From Hirudinaria manillensis (lineage: Eukaryota; Annelida; Clitellata; Hirudinida; Hirudinidae): DNA of 64,000 nucleotides. The position numbers and the translations under genes are program-made. Position 1 is the first letter of the stretch. The number at the start of each line of letters is the position of its first letter. Below the pieces are notes generated by a model. It had not been told where the DNA came from and did not search any database. It was given only the letters and a program-made list of their open reading frames with translations. Where the stretch lies: the NCBI GenBank assembly GCA_034509925.1, contig CM067532.1:2277142-2341141 (forward strand), in the 5' to 3' direction. Below, in pieces: positions 19,801-40,300 of this stretch.

Positions 19801-22062
19801 GATATTATTGGTAGCAGAAATACAAAGGTACCTCAAGGTGCACAATTTTTGAATTGAAGTGAAGGCCAATCAGAAACAACAACAACAACAACTGAAGCAA
19901 TGCTCAAGAAACAATATCAACAACAAAAAGAACATAAACAATGCAAACCCTGTTCCTCTTGAAGAGTTCTTGAAGTTTTGCGTTCACAATCGGCGGGGGT
20001 ATCTTCTTTTCCTCCCTGGCGTTTTGAATCCTCGTTGCGGTTCTAATCGGGGGAGATGGAGGAATTAAATGGACATCCATTAGTTATAATTGGAGACCAT
20101 TAGATCAGACTAAATATGGCTTATGTATAATTAGAGAGATTAGAAAGATGATGATTAGAGATGATTAGAAAGCAACTTTGTTCAATTGACAAGAAATCTG
20201 TTAAGGTCACTTTACAAAACTTTGATAAACGAGAAATGTTATTCCATGCAAACAAAATTGTGACCAATCAAATTCCCAATACAAGATCAACAAAAACAGT
20301 TTGTAAAATTCAAATGCCTGGGAAATCACAACAACATTATTCTATAAGCCATAACCAATGTGTTTTCTGGACTGCAAAACTTCACCCGATGTCCACCATC
20401 ATCATCATCATCATCAGCATCACCATCAGCTTAGTGCGTTATATTGATCGGAAATACTTAGAAGAGAAATTACAGACAACAATTGGTTATCAATATAATG
20501 TTAATAAATCACTACAAATTAGTTAATTATTTAATTAATTATTTACAGCCTCACCTGTAAATGGAGTACTCAGCAATCCAGACTCTTGCTTCCTTCAAGC
20601 TATTTGTACCAGGATGATACCAGGTGACATTTTCTGTCTGAAAATCAATATTTTATGAATTTAATGAATTATTAACTTTAACTAAAAATACATGTTATGC
20701 AAAGTTCAGCAAAGTAATTAATCAAAATAATGCATCTTAGAACAGCCATCATCACATTATTATAATTATTTTTCTTTCTAGAATTTATAAACTTATTCAA
20801 TGCACTTCAAATGATAGAATTTGAACAACCAAATAAAATTCATTCATTATCATAATTATAACTATAATTATTATTATAATTATTAATGATAACCTTATAA
20901 TTATTAATAACATGATTTTAATCATAAATTCATTAATTAAAAATAAAACACGCTCAAAAAATAGCCTACCTCTGTTTTTATCTTCTGAGGTTGAACTACC
21001 TCCTTCGTCTTCTTGATGGCGTCTGTTCCAATTAGCGCCAACAACTTTTTGAGTCGTTCCCTCCTGTCCGCGGGTCCCTCGCCGAAATAACCTGCGGGCG
21101 ATGATTTTTGGTTAAATGTTGTTTATTTATAAAGAAATAAAAATATATAAAATCAAGTATTCTTGGAGCACATAAGGTGCATCCTATGCTAAGCATACAT
21201 ATGGTACCCTAGAAATTAACTAACATTATTATTAATATTATAATTATTAGTTCATCTTTAGTAGATTTACAGCAAAATAGATACATTCAGTTTAGGGGGT
21301 TATCTCTCTTACTGTTTGTAAGTTGCCCCAACCCACATTTTGCATGGAAATAATTTATTGTTGTTGACATTAACTTCAATATATATATATATATATTTTT
21401 TTTGTCTTCATATATAACATTATTAATTATTATTATTATTATTACTAATGCAATATCATTAAGTAAAATAAAGTCCAAACAAACATATTGGTTCTCCCAA
21501 TTGTCTCAGCTGTGCCTTAACTTCTGAGTCATCTGTTGATACATGAATCATCCTGGCCTAATCAGATTAACATCAGAGTTACAATGACATTGTAAAATTT
21601 TATTAATTTAAAATTATTAAATAATGTGATATAGTTGCAAATAAGATCCACATAAGAACACATTTTAAGCTTATTATATGTTTGTAATAAATGATTATTT
21701 GATGGCAAATATTGACAGATAAAGAAGCATTTCATTTTAAGAATTTCAAAAGAAAATTCATAAATAACAAAAGAATTGATTGCTAAATAACTTAATGATT
21801 TACATACTTGCCTAAATAGTGCTTAATCTTAACATGTTTTGAAATTAATAAGATTTTCAATTACTTTTTTTCTCTTTTCAAATTCTTCAAGAAGCTCCTG
21901 TCTGGCTTCAGATTCAGCCTCCTCAAAGTCCATGATTTCAGCTCTTGGAACTTTGGTTTGTTCATCTTCTCTATCTTTAAAAGTGGCAACCTGGTCCTCC
22001 AAGCTGCCATAGTGAATAGTTTTGGTTCGGACTGGAAAAGATATCACCTCATCGTCTGACAT
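16810..22062 (-). CDS. U4/U6 snRNP protein Prp4 (PRPF4), copy 1, 12 exons
   Basis: Exons in transcript order: 22062-21865, 21557-21485, 21091-20970, 20637-20555, 20042-19949, 19547-19453, 19321-19263, 19106-18983, 18760-18668, 18170-18048, 17680-17573, 17125-16810. All introns are GT-AG and phases agree, giving 1488 nt (495 residues), near the family's usual 520. Residues about 66-115 carry the SFM motif ([20 protein letters not shown]). WD40 repeats run from about 198 to the end, including [20 protein letters not shown] and [18 protein letters not shown]. Prp4 binds Prp3 and cyclophilin H in the U4/U6 and U4/U6.U5 particles in the nucleus and is needed for splicing. The start ATG is followed by [14 protein letters not shown]. 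It lies head-to-head with DPY19L. Confidence 0.96.
17188..17310. repeat. two-unit tandem repeat in PRPF4 last intron
   Basis: A segment of about 50 bp (CAATATTGATGATGAGATGG onward, through AACAGTTGAAAC) occurs twice about 64 bp apart, separated by poly-A. It lies in the intron between exons 11 and 12 and is also present in copy 2 (about 37765-37880), where the poly-A lengths differ. Confidence 0.85.
18171..18440 (-). repeat. minisatellite built from the exon-10 acceptor region of PRPF4
   Basis: On the minus strand this is the end of intron 9. About five units each repeat the pyrimidine-rich block CACCTCTCCATTGTTTC plus a TATATTA-rich spacer. Only the last unit, next to exon 10, ends in GACAG, the real 3' splice site; the others end in GACATAA or similar. 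Unit length varies (about 43-62 bp). Copy 2 has the same array at about 38732-38992 with different unit lengths. Confidence 0.85.
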
Positions 22063-22615
22063 TTTATTGATTGCGATTCGAATGAGTTTATTTTCCTTGA
22101 TAAAGCAGCGCCCTAAACTCGCTCACAACAATGATACAAACAAAAGATAAATAGTTTTATAAAAGTGCCGTAATTGATTAAATGTCAAATAAAATCCATT
22201 CAGTTATTTAAAAATTGTTGTTCAAAAATTTAATGGCAATACATTGCGTCCTTTTAATTTTTATTTTATGAAATACGATCAATTTCTTATTAAATCAATC
22301 AATTTGATAAATAAACAGTAATTATAAAATAGCTTTATATGTCATTCAACAAACTTTTAAATTCCAAGGCAATAGCGATTGTTTAAAGTGTTTCTATGAG
22401 ACTAAATATAAACACACGCGGTTATTTAAACGCCTTATATTGTCAACTTTTGAGCTGATGAGTCGAGCAGTTTCGAGTTTTGGTCGCGATAGTAAACGTG
22501 CTTTGCATGCCGGAATTGCATCAGTTAGAAATACAATTTTAAGTTTAGAGATTTTCATACTAATTCAAGATTACTCAGAGATTTTGTAAGCAGTGATAAT
22601 TTGCAAATTTTTGAA
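22063..22615. promoter_or_regulatory. bidirectional promoter region PRPF4 / DPY19L, copy 1
   Basis: 553 bp separate the start codons of the two divergent genes, so both 5' UTRs and core promoters must lie here or very close. No canonical TATA box stands out in the correct place. A GC-richer patch around 22440-22530 is the likeliest core. The sequence has no indel relative to copy 2 (42617-43169) and looks identical by eye. Confidence 0.7.
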
Positions 22616-32529
<9,914 letters not shown>

Positions 32530-32885
32530 GTAAGGCCGTTTACTTACTTTCTTTGTTTGTTATTTTTGCCGCGCCATTTTTATTCATTTTCCTTCGTTAT
32601 TCATTAAAAATATCGAGATTGAAATTTTATTTCTGACATTTTTCTTTATAATTTTGTTTATTAGTTTGTGCTCTGAAAATAGATAAATATAATTTTAATC
32701 TTAATAATAATTAAATCAATTATAATGCTTCACGTGAGTCACGATCCACTACTACTACTCCTGTTAATGTTGTGAATTAAAAGTACACACGAAACACTAA
32801 AAATACGTACCAAAGACAAATCACTGGTCAGCGAATATAAACAAAAACAAATCCTATCGAATGAAGATTATGTCGGCCGGAGTTG

Positions 32886-32893
32886 TGACGTCA
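32886..32893. promoter_or_regulatory. consensus cAMP-response-type palindrome TGACGTCA
   Basis: A perfect TGACGTCA, followed 10 bases later by ACGTGG, inside a GC-rich patch of DPY19L intron 3 (about 32870-33125) set in AT-rich DNA. A perfect 12-bp palindrome, CACGGATCCGTG, lies at 32947-32958. Both are kept in copy 2 (53465-53472 and about 53526-53537). Binding is untested. Confidence 0.4.
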
Positions 32894-32919
32894 TTTTATT
32901 ACGTGGAAAACGCCGGAGA

Positions 32920-33792
32920 ATGGCCGGTGCATTTCTAATGGAAACACACGGATCCGTGAACGGATCGACACGGATACATCCGGGGTTTTATGGGCACCGG
33001 GCTGGAGGGGGCTTTCCAGCCTCAATCATAATCTTTTGGACCTCTTCAAATTCATCATCGTGGAACTTGCTTTCAGTTTCGGTCGTCTTTTCCAGGTTTC
33101 GATGGTCGCTTTTGTCGTCTGCTCTGGTTCAAGACGCCAGCTGCGAGCTCTGCGGAGGTGAACAGTCACTCCGGCACGTGCTCTCATCATGCACGTACGC
33201 CCTTGCTCACGGTCGCTACACTTGGCGACATAACCAAGTCCTGCAGGTCGTGGTCGAGGCGGCTAAGACGGCATGCTCCCAGGCAAATGCCCGAGAAATC
33301 GCGGCACCAAGAAGAATGTACTTCTTAAGAGAGGGCTCAACACAGCACCGCAAAAGGAACATGGCCCAAATGAGGGACTTGCTGTCCACAGCCAAAGACT
33401 GGACAGTTGCGGCAGACCTGCAGGGAGAAAGGCACTACCACCAGGTGATACAAGAGAGCGGCAAGCGGCCTGATCTGGTGCTGGCGTCGGCAGCAACCGA
33501 TTCCGTCATTATCGTAGAGCTGACGGTCCCATGGGAGGACCGAATTGATGTCAGCAATGCTCTGAAGAGCGACCGTTATGAAGAGCTGAGGATGGATTTA
33601 GAGGGGAAAGGTTATAGCGCCCGTGTGTTACCAATAGAAGTCGGAGCGAGAGGGCTGGTAGGCAAGTCTACATACGCCTTTCTCAGGAAGATAGGCCTTT
33701 CAAACAGGCAAACAAAACAGTTCGTCCAGAGAATAGCCGAGTCCGCAGAATCGGCTTCTCACTGGATCTGGACAACGAAGGACCGAAGGTAA
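32920..33792 (+). CDS. chimeric ORF across the duplication junction (host intron fused to endonuclease domain)
   Basis: An ATG at 32920 opens about 69 codons of host intron sequence. At 33125/33126 these run in frame into codons 910 onward of the retrotransposon protein, ending at the element's own stop (290 codons). The fused part keeps the CCHC knuckle (C-x2-C-x7-H-x4-C) and the restriction-like endonuclease with PDLVLAS and VELTVPWED, but no RT. In copy 2 the same ATG frame ends after 91 codons in ordinary intron, so the fusion was created by the duplication. Expression is not shown; it is a possible new gene or just a chance open frame. Confidence 0.35.
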   Translation: MAGAFLMETHGSVNGSTRIHPGFYGHRAGGGFPASIIIFWTSSNSSSWNLLSVSVVFSRFRWSLLSSALVQDASCELCGGEQSLRHVLSSCTYALAHGRYTWRHNQVLQVVVEAAKTACSQANAREIAAPRRMYFLREGSTQHRKRNMAQMRDLLSTAKDWTVAADLQGERHYHQVIQESGKRPDLVLASAATDSVIIVELTVPWEDRIDVSNALKSDRYEELRMDLEGKGYSARVLPIEVGARGLVGKSTYAFLRKIGLSNRQTKQFVQRIAESAESASHWIWTTKDRR

Positions 33793-34166
33793 GCCTCAGA
33801 CACGGCGAGGCTAGTCGTCCCTGTCCACTCCACCAAAACAGGGACTCCAGTGTAAGACCAGGAAAGAGACACCCCGGACGGCATTCACACCAAAGTGATA
33901 TAAGAAGTGCCGTAACGGCTACTTTGACGGTTTTTCGGACGGCGGAGCCCTCGCGGAATTTTTCGTAAAATGGCGGTGCGAGTATTGTTTGTTTGTCGGA
34001 AGTCGTTGTCTGGTTATCGGAAGAAAGTATCTGGCAGGGACATCCGCTTGATCAACGGATGCGGCCCAGCCCCCGAGAGTGTCAGGATTCAGGGCCGAAA
34101 CACTTGTAGAAGGGGCCATTCCTCTGAAGATCCCTGTCAGAACGCTCGTTCAAGAGTTTCTATTAA
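33126..34166 (+). mobile_element. retrotransposon 3' fragment, copy D (duplicate of the end of C)
   Basis: Matches 12641-13681 almost base for base: the last 220 or so codons, stop, 3' UTR and leader frame. It was not inserted here independently: its left edge is the duplication breakpoint rather than a 5' truncation in ATATT, and its right flank repeats the right flank of C. Confidence 0.95.
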
Positions 34167-34391
34167 TATTATATTATATTATATTATATTATATTATATT
34201 ATATTATATTATATTATATTATATTATATTATATTATATTATATTATATTATATTATATTATATTATATTATATTATATTATATTATATTATATTATATT
34301 ATATTATATTATATTATATTATATTATATTATATTATATTATATTATATTATATTATATTATATTATATTATATTATATTATATTATATTA
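34167..34391. repeat. (ATATT)n tract, copy 2
   Basis: About 225 bp of pure pentanucleotide repeat after copy D, longer than its counterpart at 13682-13849. Confidence 0.97.
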
Positions 34392-35264
34392 TTTCACATT
34401 ATGGTATTTGAAATTTTACATATAAAACATCTTATATTTTCGGCAAGTAAAAGTACTTAAAATTAATTTCAAATAGTTAGGCGATAAAAATATGAATTGT
34501 TCGATTTAAAAAAAAAATTAAATCAAATTAAATTTAACTGAACTGAATCTCTCAATTCACAAAAATATGGAAGAAGAAGTTGATTTTGTTGACCTGCTTG
34601 ATTATGATTATTATTATTTCAATTTGGTTACATTTTGCAAACAAATCAATTGTTTGAACGAAATCATAAAAAGTTGATAAACCTTGGAATTCAAGCTCAG
34701 AATTCTTTCTACAATAGTTTATAATAATAATTATTTCAAAAATGCTTTGAACGAAATTAAGGAGAAAAAGCCAACGAACCTTGTGAATGCTCCGAGCGCT
34801 TTACAAAACAATTGTTAGTGACTGAAAACCATAATTTCGTTTAAATTACCAAGTGCATTTCCTCATTAAATATAGTTTATTAAAAAATAAAAATATTTAA
34901 AAACTATTTTAAGCAAAAACAATATTTTTATTTTAAACTCATATTTTGTAATTCAAATTTTACCAAAAAAATCTTTATGGAGAATGGCATAAAATTTCGT
35001 TTTGACATTTCACATTTCAGTAATTAAGTTTATTTTTAATGTTAATTCAAAAGCTAAAAGCATCAGCTATTTATTTCTATTAATATTATTACCTAACTAT
35101 AACTTCAATAAGTTATATAATATTATTACAAATTAAAGATAGTATAATTTATGAATTAATTTTCATAAATATAACTTCTCTAACTAGTGATTAATTGATT
35201 TAAACTTAAAATTCGTGGAAATTTTGACCTGATTTTGCTTTCAATTTCCGCGTGCCTCCATTTT

Positions 35265-35355
35265 ATATCCTGCAATTCCGTGACGCGTGTCTCGGGTCTC
35301 CAAAGGGAGACCAAGAGTATCTTACGGTTGCCTCAAAATGAACGTTGCAGGATAT
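35265..35355. other. nested inverted repeat, copy 2
   Basis: Same outer 11-bp and inner 7-bp stems as at 14717-14807, with no change in either arm. Confidence 0.45.
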
Positions 35356-35660
35356 TTCGTGACAAAATAAAATTGATTTTCTGTTTTTGTTTCTTTAATG
35401 AAGATTTAGTGGAACAGAACTTTTTCTAAGTAAAAGATCGTGTGTTGACGTTGGTTCTAAGTTATCAGCGCTTCTTTGGCTTGATGTGTGCGACGTGCGC
35501 TGTGCACACACACACGCGCACACACATGCACATAGAATGAATGCACTTTGTACGTTGTATAATTTAGAATATAAAGCATCTTCCTTGATGGTAGAGATTA
35601 TACATTTTCGAATAATTACTTTCTGCAGGAGTTGGTCTCGGCAGAAACGAAGAAAAATAA

Positions 35661-35683
35661 TAACAACAACAATAACAATAATT

Positions 35684-35741
<58 letters not shown>

Positions 35742-35757
35742 TAATAATAACAACAAT
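35661..35757. repeat. AAT/AAC array, copy 2
   Basis: Same array as at 15113, with six more AAT units. Confidence 0.9.
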
Positions 35758-37281
35758 AAAAACAAAAGATGGATGAAAGCCATAAATCTGAAGGTCTACA
35801 ATTTTGCAGGAGAAAGACATTCAAATGAGTAGATATAAAAGTAGTCGTTGTTGTTGTTGATGGTTGTTGACTGCAATTTTATTTTATTTTTTTAATTTAA
35901 TTCAATTATATTTTATTTTATTTTTTTAATTTCATATTTTTGTTCCAGGCAACAAGATACAGAGACCAGCGATGGATAATCAAATTTAAAGCCTACAATG
36001 AAAAGAAAAAGGTCCAAAATGTTGGAGGGAGAAATAACCTGGACGTTCCGAGTGAATGTGGTAGGGTATCCTGGAGCTTGCCTGGAGCACTTTGGAAGTA
36101 TAATGAAAGAAATACATACGTACATGTATATGTATATGAAATATATACGTATATGCAAATTTGTAAATATTCAATTTGTTTTATTTATTTTTTATTTTTT
36201 TTTTTTTAAAGTTCAACGTCAAATTACAAATGCAAATAGTTAAATATGCACAATTTACATTCAATTTACAATTTCAACAAGCCTCTTTTTTCGGTTGCCA
36301 TGGTGATCAAATTCAATTCTCCCTCTCTCCCTCAGTCAGGCATATGGATTATTCCAGCATTCGTGTATGGAAGCCGCCGACAATGGATTCCAAGAAGTTA
36401 TAAATAAACTGCACAAAAGCATTGGCGTTGGCCTCATTGGCACGAGTCCAATTTACAAGCGAATCTTTCCATAGACTCGGAACGCCTTTCTAAGACTTCT
36501 TTTTCTACGACATTAACAAACAATTCCCCGAGGAAATCCCAGATGCTGGCAAGCAGTCGTGAATGTCGGAAGCTTTGGCCGGGGGAGTTAGGGTGGAGGT
36601 CATCCGTTGATTAGGTGACGTGCCGGTGATGGACCGGTGATGGGTTGGCGTTCGCGCCAGCGCCGAGGTGGGAAATGTATGGTAAAGGCCTTGAGGTGTA
36701 AACGGAAGTGCAGACCACATAGAAGGCACATGAATATTAATTATTAAATACGTTTAAACTTTTTTCTAATTAAATTTAACAACATAAAACTACAGTTAAA
36801 AAGAGTTTAAATGCAAACTTTTGACTCAAATCATTGCATTTTGAGGACCATCTCGTGAACGTTTGCGGCCACTAAATTTAAACACCGAATTTCCGTCCAA
36901 CAAACAGGACAAGAAATAAGCATAAAAAGTGTTTTCTTTCTTTTTTCTTTATACAGTAACAAACTTTGATATTGATTAATTGATGAAAATTAATATCGGT
37001 TCCTTAGGATCAAGTGACGTTTGGGATTTCCGTTCAATTCCCAAAATAGAAACGAGTGTTGGGAGTAAGATCATCATCATCATCACCATCCTGCATTTCC
37101 CTTTCGAGAAAATAAGCATTTTCTATATTTTTTAAAGCATTTTTAGTTTCAATTACCCAGAAATTCGTATAAATTCAACGTTTAATACCTGGGATTTGAT
37201 GCAACAAAGAGTCAACCATTTTTAAAGTTCTTTTTAATAATATTTTAATAACGAACAACTTTTAAATATTTCTCATTTAAA

Positions 37282-37287
37282 TTTATT
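37282..37287 (-). promoter_or_regulatory. candidate polyadenylation signal of PRPF4 copy 2
   Basis: AATAAA on the minus strand, 96 bases after the stop codon of the copy-2 gene; same element as at 16712-16717. Confidence 0.5.
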
Positions 37288-37382
37288 CCTCCTTCTTCTT
37301 CTTCTCTTCTTTCAATCAACAAAACGATTCAAATCCGTCCGTCCAATCTACTGTTATTAAAAATGACAGCAAAACGCTCCAA

Positions 37383-40300
37383 TCACAACTCGGGAGCCCA
37401 AAGTTTGAAATTCTTCTCGAAGCTCGCCGTGGCAATGAATTTGTCGTCATGTGACACGTCAACGCACATGAGGCGTCCCTCGTGACCTGCCAAGACCTGA
37501 GACGGGGCCCAGTTCGGATGGTTCCATATCTTGGCCGTCTTGTCGTAAGACGAGGTCAGCAGGTACAGGCCGTTGCTAGGCTGGAACTTGACCTTGGATA
37601 CGAGCCCCGTGTGGGACGGTATCGTGTACAGGCACTTCCTCTGCCTCAAGTCCCAGATCTTGACCGAATTATCTTCGCTTCCCGTGGCCATTTGATAGCT
37701 GAGAGTAGAAGTCGAGTCAACAATGAAACAATATCAAAGCAGAATTCGTGTGGCATTCTCCGTGCAATATTGATGATGAGATGGCAGAGAAACAGTTGAA
37801 ACAAAAAACATTAAAAAAAAAAAAATTTGCAATATTGATGATGAGATGGCAGAGAAACAGTTGAAACAAAAAAACATTTTTTTAAAATTTCAATGTCAGT
37901 AATGTGAAAATTATTAACAGTAATAGTAATAACTTGTAAGTACTAGTTAGCAGTTCCCCAAGCAATAAACATCAAACCTTAACAATGCATTCCTTAACAG
38001 TGATTAGTTAATAAGTAATTAATAATTAATTAATTAACATATTCTAATTGCTTATTCAATTTCATTAGGAGTCAAGGCCATGATCTTTAACTTGAAAGTT
38101 AATAAACAACTAATGGATCGCCGGAGATGAGAGCCAACAGACCCGTTGGGGGAGAAGTCAACGGAGAGGATGGACTTGAGGTGTCCCTCCAGGAACATTA
38201 TGCATCGACCAGTCCTCAGATCCCACACTCTTCCGTAAGCATCCATGGAGCTGGAAAAGGAATTTTCCACTTTTTACGAAATGATAAAAACAAAATTTAA
38301 TTAAAATACCACGTCGTGTGGTTTAAAGTTAACTACTTAATACATGTAATACAAGTACTGTGTAAAAGTGCATGGGTTGGGTTCAGTTCATTGGAATAAA
38401 AATATGCAATTTAGAATTAAATTTTAAACTATTATAACCATTTAACTTTTAAATATAATTAAAGATGAAAAATTAATTATTTTACATTAACAACATGTAT
38501 TAATATAAATATAACACCACTTATAACCTCCAGATAACATTAAATTCAAACCTATTTTAAAATGAAATCAAATAAAAAAAATTCCCAAAAACATCAAACC
38601 ACCCCTACCCCGTGAGAGCCAAAGACCCGTCACCATGGAATGCAATGTCGTACACCTCCCTGCTGTGTCCTTCCTGGTGAAGGATTTCCTCATTGGCTTC
38701 AACGTCCCAGAATCTCCAGGATCGGTCGAAACTGTCGGAAACAATGGAGAGGTGCGAAGTATATTATACTATTATATTATATTGTATTATTATATTATGT
38801 CAGAAACAATGGAGAGGTGGAAATTATAATATACTATTATATTATATTATTATAAGTTATGTCAGAAACAGTGGAGAGGTGGAGATTATAATATATTATT
38901 ATATTATGTCCGAAGCAATGGAGAGAAAATTATATTATATTAGTATATTATGTCATAAACAGTGGGGAGGTGAAAATTATATTATATTATAAATTATATT
39001 AGAACAGGAAAATTTGACAAAAAGCAATTGAAAATCAATGCACCATCAAATCAATGTTCTTAACCAATGGCAATTAATTAATTAAATAATTAACTAAAAA
39101 TCTTCCAATTAATTAATACAAATAATTAACTAATTATCTTCCAATTAATTGTTACACTTAATATAGTTCAATTAATAATGACCGAGCCTAGCAACATGTA
39201 CCAACATATCAACAATGGTCACTTACCAGCACGTACCGAGGAATCTCCCCGAGGGGTGAAAGGCCAGTCTGGGCACCTTGCATGGGGAATGCCCCTCTAA
39301 TGATCTTATTGGGACATCACTAAAACAGAAAATTTAACCAATTATTATTCACATTAATGCATTATTTTCACGAATTATTTTTTAAATAGGTTTTTAAACA
39401 TTTGCCATGAATGATTGTGGATTTGAATCAGAAATTATAACTAAATTGATTTATAAAATCAAAACGTAAACAGCTATCGATTGAACAATCGCTCTGCTAA
39501 TCGATCAATAAATCAATCAATCAAGAAATAATTACTAATCACCTTTTCATGCTCCAGAGAAAGACGCTGCCATCTTGTCCGGAAGATGCGAGGTTGCACG
39601 CGTTCTCATCCTGAGTCAGTGTCGCCTGTGGGTGAAAGGTCACGCAGTTTGCCTGCAGGGTGTGACCTGAAATGATTAAAGGATTACATTGATGACTTAG
39701 TTTATCAATAATTAGTTAATAAATAGTTACTGAATAAACTAGGCTTATTATATTAGTTAGTTAATATCTTGAATTAACAACATAATCACTAAAATATTTT
39801 GTTACAAGATTGTGAAAGTTACCTCTCAATACTGCCACCTCCTTGCTTTCAGGGACAGTCCAAAGCTTACACAAACCACTCCTGAATTTGAGAATTATTA
39901 ATATTACCAAAGCACATTGTAATCATAATTTTGTTAGAATGGTAACCAATTATTTTTAATACATAATAATTAATTAATCAATTGATATTGATGAAATAAA
40001 ACAATTCCTAACCAAGAAGCAGTGGCCAAAAGTTCTCCATTGGGTGAGAACTGACAATAAGATATTGGTCTGGTGTCTGCAATTTGACTGAAAAGCAGTG
40101 AGGTGGACTGAAAATATCAATTGAAATTATAATTAGGTTTAGTTAAAATAGTCTTATAACAATAGCATCCATCCATTTATCTGATCTTATGCATAGGCAA
40201 ATGGAGTGTGAAGACATTTCTAATTGATACACATTCATACAGTAACAATAACAGCATTGAACTTTAAGTACTTGTGCTGACAAAGCATATTAAAAGAATA

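Larger units (their letters stand above)
34392..37281. other. intergenic DNA downstream of PRPF4 copy 2
   Basis: Duplicate of 13850-16711 with scattered substitutions and small indels. It holds the nested hairpin (35265-35355) and the AAT/AAC array. No gene is supported. Confidence 0.6.

Noticed and set aside
22448..22490. CTGATGAGTC similar to a hammerhead ribozyme core upstream of DPY19L exon 1
   Set aside because: The required GAAAC segment and stem I/III pairing are absent; chance match in the promoter.
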